A stretch of 6,115 bases of DNA from CAYVSP01 sp964453655. Its GTDB lineage: Bacteria > Patescibacteriota > Saccharimonadia > Saccharimonadales > CAYVSP01. The stretch is taken from assembly GCA_964453655.1 (NCBI GenBank), contig CAYVSP010000029.1, forward strand, positions 1-6,115, in the 5' to 3' direction. A program made the position numbers and the translations under genes. Under the pieces are notes generated by a model. The model was not told where the DNA came from. It did not search any database and saw only the letters and a list, made by a program, of their open reading frames with translations. Numbering within the stretch: position 1 is the stretch's first letter; every line of letters begins with the position of its first letter. Positions 1 through 5,779 of this stretch are shown here, piece by piece.

Positions 1-1169
1 TCGTCTTTAACGTGAACAAAACTTGCTCGAGTATAACCCATCTCTGTTAAATGGTCAAGAACAGGCAAGTGCTTAAAACCTTGCGCAGTTTTCCAAGTCG
101 GTACCGCCACACATATACGCATACCCAGTTTAATCTGTTGAGCAATATTCTGTAAGGATTTCTTCAATATGGTATTTACGTCGTTCATAACTTGTCTAAG
201 TGTTTCGCTGTCCGGCAAAATAGAGAAGGGACGTCCTAAGTACGCCTCAGTGGCAATCGTTTCGAATTTTTCCCATGTGTACGTGGTGGCGTCTCCAACC
301 TCAGCTTTGAAAACAGGTATGTCTGGGTGGCTTGTGCTCAGCCACTCGAGGTTTTGCTTTGTATAATCTACCATTCGCTTATCTACATCCGTGCCGTAGG
401 ATTGGTAACCCATTAGCAGTGCTTCCTGCAGAATAACTCCGGTACCGCAAAAAGGGTCGAGCAGTCTAAAATTATCAAAATGCGTTCTCGGGATGAGTTG
501 ATCGGGCGGAATTTCGCAAACTGATTGACGGGCTTCATCCGGTAACTCACCAACAGCCAAATTGATAATTATCTGAGCTAATTTTGGCGGCAACATTCCA
601 ATTTTGGTATCGCGCTTAGGCCGGACTTGGTCGCGGGCAGCATAGGCGGTGATATCCTGCACTTTAACTGTCTGGGCTACATATGTTTTCGCATTATCCT
701 GAATAAAAATAAGCTCCCAGCCGGTTGGCCCGGTCAGTTTATTGTGTAAAACCTGTGCACTGTTTAGCTCCAAGGACTTATTGGGTATTAGCCGCACGTT
801 TCGGCCCGTTTTGCGGATGGCTTTTTTAAGATTTAAGCCAGTTGCTTCAAGCTGTTTTAGGCTGATATCTATGCCAATCACACTTAACCCAAGCTGCATT
901 TTACCCTCAAGCATTTGCGTAGAATGGCCAGGCGATACATCCAACAAGAACTTCTCAATATCTTTCCAGTTGGTAGTATCCAGTATGGTTAGTAATTTAC
1001 AGAATTTGATTGAGCCGCCGAGTCTATCAAAAGCCAACAAACAAGGATCAACTTCTAGCAGGGCAGAGTGGTCACCAAGGGGCTGCACTTTTTCGCTACC
1101 ATACAGACTTTCTAGCTCGGCTAAACCTAAAGCTGGCTGCCGGCCCAAAACACAGAGGCTCTTAATCAT
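1..1169 (-). CDS. TRM11/Trm-G10-type tRNA guanine-N2 methyltransferase-like protein (3' end outside window)
   Basis: Reading the minus strand from ATG at 1169 gives 389 codons without a stop, so the C-terminus lies beyond the left edge. The likely role is SAM-dependent N2-methylation of a tRNA guanine, as in the archaeal Trm-G10 and eukaryotic TRM11 families. Seen in the sequence: an N-terminal region (about 1-170) in the place of the RNA-binding part of this family; the family signature at 176-205 with YAARDQVRP and GMLPPKLAQ followed by NLA; and SAM motif I DPFCGTG at 238-244, followed by the acidic GTDVD at 259-263. The catalytic motif IV, usually [DN]PPY, reads TEAY at 307-310, so two key positions differ and the exact reaction is uncertain. 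The start is chosen because the translation begins in family style (MIKSLCVLGRQPALGLAELE) and a -10 hexamer sits 8 nt upstream. Divergent from the flippase-like gene. The family assignment is firm; the substrate is inferred. Confidence 0.85.
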   Translation of the reverse strand, partial: MIKSLCVLGRQPALGLAELESLYGSEKVQPLGDHSALLEVDPCLLAFDRLGGSIKFCKLLTILDTTNWKDIEKFLLDVSPGHSTQMLEGKMQLGLSVIGIDISLKQLEATGLNLKKAIRKTGRNVRLIPNKSLELNSAQVLHNKLTGPTGWELIFIQDNAKTYVAQTVKVQDITAYAARDQVRPKRDTKIGMLPPKLAQIIINLAVGELPDEARQSVCEIPPDQLIPRTHFDNFRLLDPFCGTGVILQEALLMGYQSYGTDVDKRMVDYTKQNLEWLSTSHPDIPVFKAEVGDATTYTWEKFETIATEAYLGRPFSILPDSETLRQVMNDVNTILKKSLQNIAQQIKLGMRICVAVPTWKTAQGFKHLPVLDHLTEMGYTRASFVHVKD

Positions 1170-1177
1170 ATGCGCTA

Positions 1178-1183
1178 AGTATA
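1178..1183 (-). promoter_or_regulatory. -10 hexamer of minus-strand gene, leaderless start
   Basis: On the minus strand TATACT is followed by exactly 8 nt and then the ATG of the methyltransferase gene. A transcript would start at or next to the A of the ATG, which leaves no room for a ribosome binding site, and none is seen. No convincing -35 is visible at 16-18 bp; that position falls near the opposing -10. Leaderless initiation is inferred from spacing only. Confidence 0.55.
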
Positions 1184-1195
1184 CCGGCTTTGGGA

Positions 1196-1201
1196 TATAA
1201 T
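1196..1201 (+). promoter_or_regulatory. -10 hexamer of flippase-like gene/operon, leaderless start
   Basis: A consensus TATAAT ends 8 nt before the ATG at 1210, the same spacing as on the opposite strand. No Shine-Dalgarno sequence precedes the ATG, so the operon's first message is probably leaderless. The two divergent -10 boxes are only 12 bp apart, so RNA polymerase can probably occupy just one direction at a time. No clear -35 is seen. Confidence 0.6.
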
Positions 1202-1209
1202 AGGCAGCA

Positions 1210-2277
1210 ATGACCGAGAAAATACGCTCCTCTCGTTGGAGGCAAATCTTAACGTGGATAACCGTTGCGTTTCTGGTGATAATGGTTATTGCGCTGCGGC
1301 GTCAAACGCTAGACACAATTAGCAATCTTCGGGAAGTAAACATCTTTTTTGTGTTTTTAGTCGCTCCGCTGGAGGCTTTGAATCACTATAGTGATGCCAA
1401 AGTATACCAACACTTATTCAGGATTTTGGGTGATCGTTTCCGCACCAAATCAATGTACCGGCTCAGTCTAGAGCTTAACTTCGTAAATACGGTTTTTCCG
1501 AGCGGCGGGGTTAGCGGTTTTTCATACATAAGCGTGCGCATGCGCGACGAAGATATTTCTGGTGCTAAGTCAAGTTTAGTGCAGATGATGCGTTTTGTGT
1601 TGCTGTTTATTTCGTTTCAGATTCTACTGTTCCTAGGCCTATTATTGTTAGCAGTCGGCGGGAAGGCGAATGACGTAGCTTTATTGGTAGCCGGTTCGTT
1701 GGCGACATTGGTTTTAGTGCTGACTGCTCTGATTACATTTATAATTGGTAGTAAACAACGCATCAGAAGCTTCTTTACATTCATTACTCGTGCTATTAAC
1801 AAGCTCATACATATTGTTCGGCCTAATAAGCCAGAAACTATAAACATCCAGCGAGCTCAAGATATGGTGGCCGAGCTGCACGAACACTATATGCACATCC
1901 GCCGCAATCTAGATGTACTTAGAAAGCCGTTGCTTTTCGCGCTGCTTGGTAATCTTACCGAAGTCTGTGCAGTTTACGTCGTTTATATTGCGTTTGGACA
2001 TTGGGTAAACCCCGGAGCAATTATCTTAGCCTATGCCATTGCCAACTTTGCCGGTTTGCTTTCTGTATTACCTGGCGGGGTCGGTGTTTACGAAGCCTTG
2101 ATGACGGCAGTATTGGCAGCCGGGGGTATACCAGCTAGCGTTAGTCTGCCGGTAACCATCATGTACCGTGTGGTTAATATGGCAGTGCAGTTGCCACCAG
2201 GCTATATCTTGTATCATCGCGCGCTTAACGCTGATCCAATTGCGCCGGATGACCCGCCGCCGCTACCCACTATCTAA
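1210..2277 (+). CDS. Flippase-like integral membrane protein (LPG_synthase_TM / UPF0104 family)
   Basis: A 355-residue polytopic inner-membrane protein of the family that includes the membrane half of MprF and the AglD-type flippase-like proteins. These are associated with moving or modifying lipid-linked molecules, but the substrate here cannot be read from sequence. Seen: hydrophobic segments near 13-29, 44-57, 126-150, 155-180, 240-262, 268-288 and 292-335; the first family motif NTVFPSGGVSG at 93-103; and the second, LPGGVGVYEAL at 287-297, followed by a conserved Arg at 320. A charged, basic stretch (181-240) forms a cytoplasmic or external loop. The C-terminus is a short Pro/Asp-rich tail (DDPPPLPTI). 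The soluble lysyl-transferase domain of full MprF is absent, so it is a stand-alone membrane module. ATG at 1210 is the first in-frame start and lies 8 nt after a TATAAT box. xseA follows 22 bp downstream, suggesting one operon. Confidence 0.85.
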   Translation: MTEKIRSSRWRQILTWITVAFLVIMVIALRRQTLDTISNLREVNIFFVFLVAPLEALNHYSDAKVYQHLFRILGDRFRTKSMYRLSLELNFVNTVFPSGGVSGFSYISVRMRDEDISGAKSSLVQMMRFVLLFISFQILLFLGLLLLAVGGKANDVALLVAGSLATLVLVLTALITFIIGSKQRIRSFFTFITRAINKLIHIVRPNKPETINIQRAQDMVAELHEHYMHIRRNLDVLRKPLLFALLGNLTEVCAVYVVYIAFGHWVNPGAIILAYAIANFAGLLSVLPGGVGVYEALMTAVLAAGGIPASVSLPVTIMYRVVNMAVQLPPGYILYHRALNADPIAPDDPPPLPTI

Positions 2278-2299
2278 TAGAAAGTGATAAAGTGTGGCT

Positions 2300-3418
2300 A
2301 TGGCTGAACAGGTTTGGAGTGTCAGTGATTTTGTAGCTGTTTTGAATCAAACACTGGAGTTTTCATATCCCAACGTAGTAATCACAGGCGAATTAGCAAA
2401 CTTCCGAATCAGTAAAAATCGTTGGGTCTATTTTGATTTAAAAGATGAAGCTGCCAGTGTGCGTTTTTTCGGCACCGTATACAATTTGCCAGGGCCACTG
2501 GAAGACGGCATGCTACTTCAAGTTCGCGGTGCGCCCCGGCTTCATCCGCTCTATGGTTTCAGCATAAATATACAGACCATCCAGCCGGTAGGCAAAGGAA
2601 GTATTAAAAAAGCAGCGCAACTGCTCGAAGCTAAACTTGCCAAAGAGGGTTTGTTTGATGAATCCCGTAAAAGGCCACTACCATATCCGCCGCGCCGAAT
2701 CGGACTAATTACTTCAAGCGAATCTGCAGCTTACCGCGACTTTATGAAAGTCCTAAACGGGCGGTGGGGAGGAGTGGAAATAGATTTAATTGATGTACTA
2801 GTTCAGGGTGAGCTAGCCGCTCCACAAATCGTGGAGGCGCTAAGCTACTTTGAAACACATTATGAACCGGTTGATGCCATTTTAATCACCCGCGGCGGCG
2901 GAAGTGCAGAGGATCTAGCGGCTTTTAGTACTGAGCAAGTAACCAGGGCTGTAGCCGGCAGCCGGATTCCGACATTAGTGGCTATAGGACACGAAATTGA
3001 TATCAGTTTGGCAGAGCTGGCGGCTGATCAACGGGCCAGTACGCCATCAAACGCGGCTGAATTGCTGGTACCGGATAAAAGACATGTTCTTGAACAGTTA
3101 GGCTTAACGCGCAATAGGATGTTGCGGTCGGTTGAGGACGGCATCAAACAATTGCAAGTAACAGTTCAAGATACGGCCGTTGCCTTATTCGATGCAGGGG
3201 AACTATTTATCCAACAATACAGGGATTCACTAATTATAAAGCTCCAGTTGCTGACAGCGTTCAGCCCGCAAGCAGTTATCCAAAGAGGTTATGCAATTGT
3301 ACGAAAAGATAATGTGATACTACGCTCAATAAAGAGTTTGAAAACGAAAGATAGAATTACTGTTCTGCTTTCGGATGGAAGTGCGGATAGCGTTGTTAAG
3401 AAAATTAATCTAAAGTAA
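2300..3418 (+). CDS. xseA: Exodeoxyribonuclease VII large subunit
   Basis: Catalytic large subunit of exonuclease VII, which with several XseB copies degrades single-stranded DNA from both ends into oligonucleotides in the cytoplasm (repair and removal of ssDNA). Counting from ATG 2300 (372 residues): an N-terminal OB-fold at about 1-100 with GELANFR at 30-36 and WVYFDLKDE at 42-50; the catalytic domain with GLITS at 135-139, SAAYRDF at 142-148, ITRGGGSAEDLAAF at 196-209, and the family's key block IGHEIDISLAE then DQRASTPSNAAEL at 229-255 (H231, D234); a helical region at about 260-315; and the C-terminal RGYAIVRK at 329-336. All core motifs are present, so it should be active. It is about 80 residues shorter than the roughly 456-residue E. 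coli protein, mainly in the coiled-coil stalk and C-terminal region. An in-frame GTG at 2294 would add two residues (MA); the ATG gives the normal MAEQVWSVSDF start. It is followed 9 bp later by xseB. Confidence 0.95.
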   Translation: MAEQVWSVSDFVAVLNQTLEFSYPNVVITGELANFRISKNRWVYFDLKDEAASVRFFGTVYNLPGPLEDGMLLQVRGAPRLHPLYGFSINIQTIQPVGKGSIKKAAQLLEAKLAKEGLFDESRKRPLPYPPRRIGLITSSESAAYRDFMKVLNGRWGGVEIDLIDVLVQGELAAPQIVEALSYFETHYEPVDAILITRGGGSAEDLAAFSTEQVTRAVAGSRIPTLVAIGHEIDISLAELAADQRASTPSNAAELLVPDKRHVLEQLGLTRNRMLRSVEDGIKQLQVTVQDTAVALFDAGELFIQQYRDSLIIKLQLLTAFSPQAVIQRGYAIVRKDNVILRSIKSLKTKDRITVLLSDGSADSVVKKINLK

Positions 3419-3423
3419 GAGGG
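3419..3423 (+). promoter_or_regulatory. Ribosome binding site of xseB
   Basis: GAGGG lies directly after the xseA stop and a few bases before the xseB ATG, filling the 9-bp gap. It shows that internal operon genes here can use Shine-Dalgarno initiation, in contrast to the apparently leaderless first genes. Confidence 0.6.
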
Positions 3424-3427
3424 AACA

Positions 3428-3628
3428 ATGCCTACCAAGAAAACGACCTACCAAGAATTAAGCAAGGAACTAGACGCTATTTTAGTTCAACTTGAGAGCA
3501 CCGATGTTGACATAGAAAAGGCTGTTAAGGATTACGCACGCGGCATGGCTATTATTGAAGCTTTAGAAAAACAGCTAAAAGAAGCCGAAAACAAAGTTAA
3601 AAAGATTAAGCTGCAGTTCGAAAAATGA
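3428..3628 (+). CDS. xseB: Exodeoxyribonuclease VII small subunit
   Basis: A 66-residue all-helical protein that coats the coiled-coil stalk of XseA and is needed for exonuclease VII function. Seen: the typical family pattern TYQELSKELDAILVQLES at 7-24, then a D-V-D-I-E-K-A turn, Y..G...I at 35-42, and the charged ending LEKQLKEAENKVKK. Two helices in a hairpin are expected. Length is slightly below the common 70-80 residues, matching the shortened XseA. ATG at 3428 is preceded by GAGGG. The TGA stop overlaps the next gene's ATG (ATGA), indicating translational coupling, and shows that TGA is a stop in this genome. Confidence 0.93.
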   Translation: MPTKKTTYQELSKELDAILVQLESTDVDIEKAVKDYARGMAIIEALEKQLKEAENKVKKIKLQFEK

Positions 3629-4125
3629 GCTTGCTGATTTTAGCAATTAGTTTGGTAGTGCTGCTATTCGGCTTTGTGGTATTTTTTGGGGCACCATATT
3701 TGCCAACCCTCAGCAAACAGGCAAAAACGGCACTTGAGCTGCTTGACTTAAAACCCGGTCAGACACTTTTGGAGCTGGGCTCTGGTGACGGCCGAATGCT
3801 AAAAGCGGCCGCTAAGCAGGAGCTTTATGCGGTAGGCTATGAGTTGAATCCGCTACTAGTGATAATTTCCTGGTTCAATACGCTCCGATATCGCAAACAA
3901 GTCAAAATCATCTGGGGAAACTACTGGGGCCAAAAGTGGCCAAAAGCGGATGGTATTTATGTTTTTCTTCTTAAAAAGTATATGCTTAAACTGCATAATA
4001 AAATTACTCATGAATACAAGCAGCCAGTCAAACTGGCTAGTTTTGCCTTTCCGATAAAAGGCCAGTCAATTGTCGACCAAAAGAGTGGTGTATACCTTTA
4101 CAGATATCCCGCGAGCTCCCCATAA
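3625..4125 (+). CDS. Membrane-anchored class I SAM methyltransferase, FAM173/ATPSCKMT-like
   Basis: A 166-residue protein with one N-terminal hydrophobic helix (3-22) followed by a small class I methyltransferase fold. Seen: the GAPYLPT juxtamembrane motif at 22-28, like that of the FAM173 family; SAM motif I LELGSGDGR at 49-57; and acidic motif II VGYELNP at 70-76, where E73 would bind the ribose of SAM. Then come WGNYWGQKWPKADGIYVF around 97-114 and LASFAFPIKG at 137-146, matching the family's strand 4-5 region. Eukaryotic FAM173 members methylate lysines on membrane proteins of mitochondria; by analogy this protein may modify a membrane-associated protein, but that is inference. It starts inside the xseB stop (ATGA overlap), so it is translated with the xseAB operon. 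Its last four or so codons and its stop lie in the left end of a 160-bp inverted repeat, so the terminal PASSP may not be ancestral. Confidence 0.82.
   Translation: MSLLILAISLVVLLFGFVVFFGAPYLPTLSKQAKTALELLDLKPGQTLLELGSGDGRMLKAAAKQELYAVGYELNPLLVIISWFNTLRYRKQVKIIWGNYWGQKWPKADGIYVFLLKKYMLKLHNKITHEYKQPVKLASFAFPIKGQSIVDQKSGVYLYRYPASSP
4111..4118 (+). repeat. 8-bp direct repeat GCGAGCTC, left copy (second copy at 4265-4272)
   Basis: GCGAGCTC occurs in the same orientation at 4111-4118 and 4265-4272, bracketing the large inverted repeat. This could be a target-site duplication. Because GAGCTC is itself palindromic, the match is also explained by the ends of the inverted repeat, and only the two leading bases (GC) argue for a direct repeat. 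Confidence 0.4.
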
Positions 4126-4272
4126 AGCACTTTTTCTGTTACAACCGGTTCTGAATAACCCAAAATGGCATGCCGCTTCGTAACGTATTTATAAATACGT
4201 TTTGTCGCCTGATACCATTTTGGGTTTACCCAGAGAACGGTTTCGCTACAAAAAATGCTTTACGGCGAGCTC
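4113..4272. repeat. 160-bp imperfect palindrome, MITE-like or large hairpin
   Basis: The region is symmetric about 4191/4192. Comparing the left arm with the reverse complement of the right arm gives matching blocks in the same order. GAGCTC..CC..TAAAGCA..TTTTT matches at 20 of 23 positions (4113-4135 against 4250-4272). AACCGGTTCT pairs with AGAACGGTT (4143-4152 / 4234-4242). AACCCAAAATGG pairs perfectly with CCATTTTGGGTT (4157-4168 / 4215-4226). A perfect 20-bp core lies at 4182-4201. Less similar spacers (7, about 5 and 13 bp) separate the blocks. It holds no gene of its own, fills most of the 169-bp gap after the methyltransferase gene, and supplies that gene's stop codon. It may be a miniature inverted-repeat transposable element, a bidirectional transcription barrier, or a structured RNA. 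No transposase is in the window. Confidence 0.8.
4182..4201. repeat. Perfect 20-bp palindrome at the core of the inverted repeat
   Basis: AACGTATTTATAAATACGTT is its own reverse complement and sits exactly at the centre of the larger palindrome. On the plus strand it runs into TTTTG (4200-4203), so it could fold as a weak, AT-rich terminator hairpin after the xseAB-methyltransferase operon. A perfect AT-rich palindrome of this length is also the form of a dimeric repressor's operator. The sequence does not decide between these. Confidence 0.6.
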
Positions 4273-4287
4273 TAACTTCGTTACCAT
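4259..4287 (+). promoter_or_regulatory. Possible promoter of the bitopic protein gene, -35 inside inverted repeat
   Basis: TTTACG (4259-4264) and TACCAT (4282-4287) are separated by 17 bp, and the -10-like box ends 7 nt before the ATG at 4295. This matches the leaderless layout seen at 1169 and 1210. No ribosome binding site precedes this ATG. The -35-like hexamer lies in the right terminal block of the inverted repeat. Both hexamers are only moderate matches to consensus. Confidence 0.35.
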
Positions 4288-4294
4288 TAGCGGT

Positions 4295-4954
4295 ATGAGA
4301 AAAACCGACCAAGCAGGCTCGATTGTCGTCTTTATCGCGCTTGGCGTTTTTATCGTTCTATTTGTAGCAGCGGCCATTTTTGGTTTTTGGGCATACTCTC
4401 AGAGACAGGATTATAAAAAGAATGTTGATGCCAAAATCGATGTTGCTGTCGCGGCGGCTGTTAGTAAGGAAGATGTCAAGAAAGATGCTGCCTTCGCCGA
4501 AAAAGAGAAAAATCCCTTGCGGCCATACATTGGTCCAGAAGCGTACGGCAAGGTCGTCATTGCATATCCTAAGACATGGAGTGCAACTGTGGATGAGTCG
4601 ACTAGCGGTAGCACAGTTGTGAATGGCTATTTCCACCCGAGTTTTGTGCCGGGGCTACAGTCCACTACTAACTTTGCACTTAGACTTCAAGTAGTATCGA
4701 TCCCTTATGACCAGGTTCTGAAACAATTCGACGCGGCCGTGAAAAACGGAAAAGTTAAAGTAAATCCATACCAGGCACCCAAAGTTTCGTCAGTACATGG
4801 TGCCCGGCTGGATGGTGAGCTAGACGCCAAAAAGAAAGGCAGCATGGTGCTGTTACCGCTCAGGGACAAGACCATTAAGATCTGGACTGAAGCAGATCAG
4901 TTCCAAGGCGATTTCAATAATATAGTTCTTGCCAACCTAACCTTCGTTCCATAA
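4295..4954 (+). CDS. Bitopic membrane protein of unknown function with extracytoplasmic domain
   Basis: A 219-residue protein I do not recognise at family level. Seen: a short charged N-terminus (MRKTDQAG), a single strong transmembrane helix at about 9-33, a charged Lys/Asp/Ala-rich linker with helical character at about 37-74, and a globular C-terminal domain (75-219). That domain alternates beta-strand-like segments (KVVIAYPKTWSATVD at 86-100, FALRLQVVSIPYD at 127-139, KTIKIWTEA at 192-200) and ends in NIVLANLTFVP. The layout suggests a type II or signal-anchor protein with its domain outside the cytoplasmic membrane, and is loosely reminiscent of PsbP-like folds. It has no cysteine, so it is neither a lipoprotein nor disulfide-bonded. 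Start ATG 4295 is preferred over an in-frame TTG at 4202, because the TTG would place 31 residues encoded by the inverted repeat ahead of a typical membrane-anchor N-terminus. Likely transcribed alone. Confidence 0.75.
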   Translation: MRKTDQAGSIVVFIALGVFIVLFVAAAIFGFWAYSQRQDYKKNVDAKIDVAVAAAVSKEDVKKDAAFAEKEKNPLRPYIGPEAYGKVVIAYPKTWSATVDESTSGSTVVNGYFHPSFVPGLQSTTNFALRLQVVSIPYDQVLKQFDAAVKNGKVKVNPYQAPKVSSVHGARLDGELDAKKKGSMVLLPLRDKTIKIWTEADQFQGDFNNIVLANLTFVP

Positions 4955-5032
4955 CTTTTGTGCCAGCCAGCCTACTTCCTTACGGAGCGCAATGGAGCTT
5001 AATGAATAAATGGTAAATAGTACAGCACACTA

Positions 5033-5071
5033 AACTCCTAACTAGAGTTATAATTTGACCATTACTAGGAG
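5033..5071 (+). promoter_or_regulatory. Overlapping short inverted repeats around the -10 box and ribosome binding site
   Basis: AACTC (5033-5037) can pair with GAGTT (5045-5049), and CTCCTA (5035-5040) can pair with TAGGAG (5066-5071), which covers the ribosome binding site of the kinase-like gene. The two pairings exclude each other. In a read-through transcript from upstream the second pairing would hide the ribosome binding site, whereas a transcript started from the local promoter would lack that arm. The stems are short, so this may be chance. Confidence 0.25.
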
Positions 5072-5073
5072 GG
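5049..5073 (+). promoter_or_regulatory. TATAAT -10 box and strong AGGAGGG ribosome binding site of the kinase-like gene
   Basis: A consensus TATAAT at 5049-5054 is followed by AGGAGGG at 5067-5073, which lies 4 nt before a TTG. The expected transcript start is near 5061, giving a leader of about 17 nt. The strong ribosome binding site decides the TTG start, as no in-frame ATG is nearby. No good -35 is visible 16-18 bp upstream. The rest of the 123-bp gap 4955-5077 shows no gene or clear terminator. Confidence 0.6.
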
Positions 5074-5077
5074 ATAC

Positions 5078-5779
5078 TTGCACAGTTCTAATGCGGAGGA
5101 CAGACTTTTATTGGCACTGGCTGAGCAGCTCAAAGTGCCACTGCTACAGATTGCCCGCCGCGCTGAATTATTGCAAACAGCTCGCAACAGCAAATCTCAG
5201 TTGACGGCCATTGAATTAACAGCCGACAATGCGCTTAGATTAATTGACAATTATATTTTGAGTACACGCTTGAAGGCCGAGCATAAAGTCGCTTTAGAGC
5301 CCATTTCAGTGTCTTCGATTTTGCATGATACTGCTCAAGCTCTAAGCAAATTAGCCGATGACTATCATTGCCGCGTGGAGTTGCATATGAGCGGACGCTA
5401 TGAGCCGGTCATGGCTCACCGCGAAGGACTCCAGGCAGCCTTGGTTAGTATTGGCCATGACATGATTGAAGCAGAGTTACAACAAAGTAAGCGGCCAGTG
5501 GTTATGCTGGCAGCGCATCGTGGTAAAAAGGGTATTGTGGCGGGCATCTTTGGCCAGAGTGAGGGTTTAACTGCCGACATGTTTAGGCGTTCTCGAAACT
5601 TATATGGTCATACGCGCCAGCCACTCAATACCGTTTCTGCTCATCCAGCTACCGGCATTTTTGTAGCTGATTCTCTACTAAGGAGCATGGCAACACGTCT
5701 GCGGGTTGCCCATCATCATAAATTAAGCGGTCTGGCGGCAACGTTGCTACCAAGTGAACAACTAACTCTTATTGCATGA
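5078..5779 (+). CDS. Degenerate soluble histidine-kinase-like protein (pseudo-kinase)
   Basis: A 233-residue protein with the layout of a histidine kinase core (dimerisation helices, then an ATPase-like domain) but no sensor or membrane segment. Seen: AEQLKVPLLQIARRAELL at 15-32 aligns with the H-box pattern SHELRTPLxxIxxxxELL, so the phosphoacceptor His is replaced by Glu16 and the next Glu by Gln17. The only His in the first 80 residues is H2. In the ATPase part, ALVSIGHDMIEA (121-132) sits where the N-box should be, with Asp128 in place of the catalytic Asn. GQSEGL (159-164) replaces DxGxGI, and PATGIFVADSLL (190-201) keeps one Gly of the GLGL region. The ending ATLLPSEQL fits the final LP strand of the fold. 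It therefore probably lacks autokinase activity and may act as a dimeric scaffold or binding partner. Translation starts at TTG 5078 after AGGAGGG. The stop overlaps the receiver gene's ATG (ATGA), so the two are made together. Confidence 0.75.
   Translation: MHSSNAEDRLLLALAEQLKVPLLQIARRAELLQTARNSKSQLTAIELTADNALRLIDNYILSTRLKAEHKVALEPISVSSILHDTAQALSKLADDYHCRVELHMSGRYEPVMAHREGLQAALVSIGHDMIEAELQQSKRPVVMLAAHRGKKGIVAGIFGQSEGLTADMFRRSRNLYGHTRQPLNTVSAHPATGIFVADSLLRSMATRLRVAHHHKLSGLAATLLPSEQLTLIA

Noticed and set aside
169..366. Plus-strand open frame of 65 codons
   Set aside because: Also antisense to the TRM11-like gene and without any motif or ribosome binding site.
742..1200. Plus-strand open frame of 152 codons
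   Set aside because: It lies antisense to the TRM11-like gene, which has clear family motifs in the opposite strand; the plus-strand translation is Ser/Pro-rich and shows no recognisable domain.
1617..1896. Minus-strand open frames within the flippase-like gene
   Set aside because: They are shadows of a membrane-protein coding region with intact family motifs on the plus strand.
2286..2291. GATAAA as a -10 box giving xseA its own leaderless promoter at ATG 2300
   Set aside because: The 8-nt spacing is suggestive, but the hexamer is a weak match, there is no -35, and the 22-bp gap is fully explained by operon co-transcription.
4202..4294. Upstream TTG start adding 31 residues to the bitopic protein
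   Set aside because: This stretch is right-arm inverted repeat sequence and would bury the charged stub and membrane anchor behind an unrelated leader; ATG 4295 with a nearby promoter-like element fits better.
4358..4636. Three overlapping open frames on both strands inside the bitopic protein gene
   Set aside because: The frame from 4295 has a typical membrane-anchor N-terminus and a coherent domain; the others are alternative-frame readings of the same DNA.
4992..5009. Five-codon mini-frame (MELNE) after a GGAG in the gap before the kinase-like gene
   Set aside because: Too short to support; no regulatory peptide pattern is visible and its stop is far from the next start.
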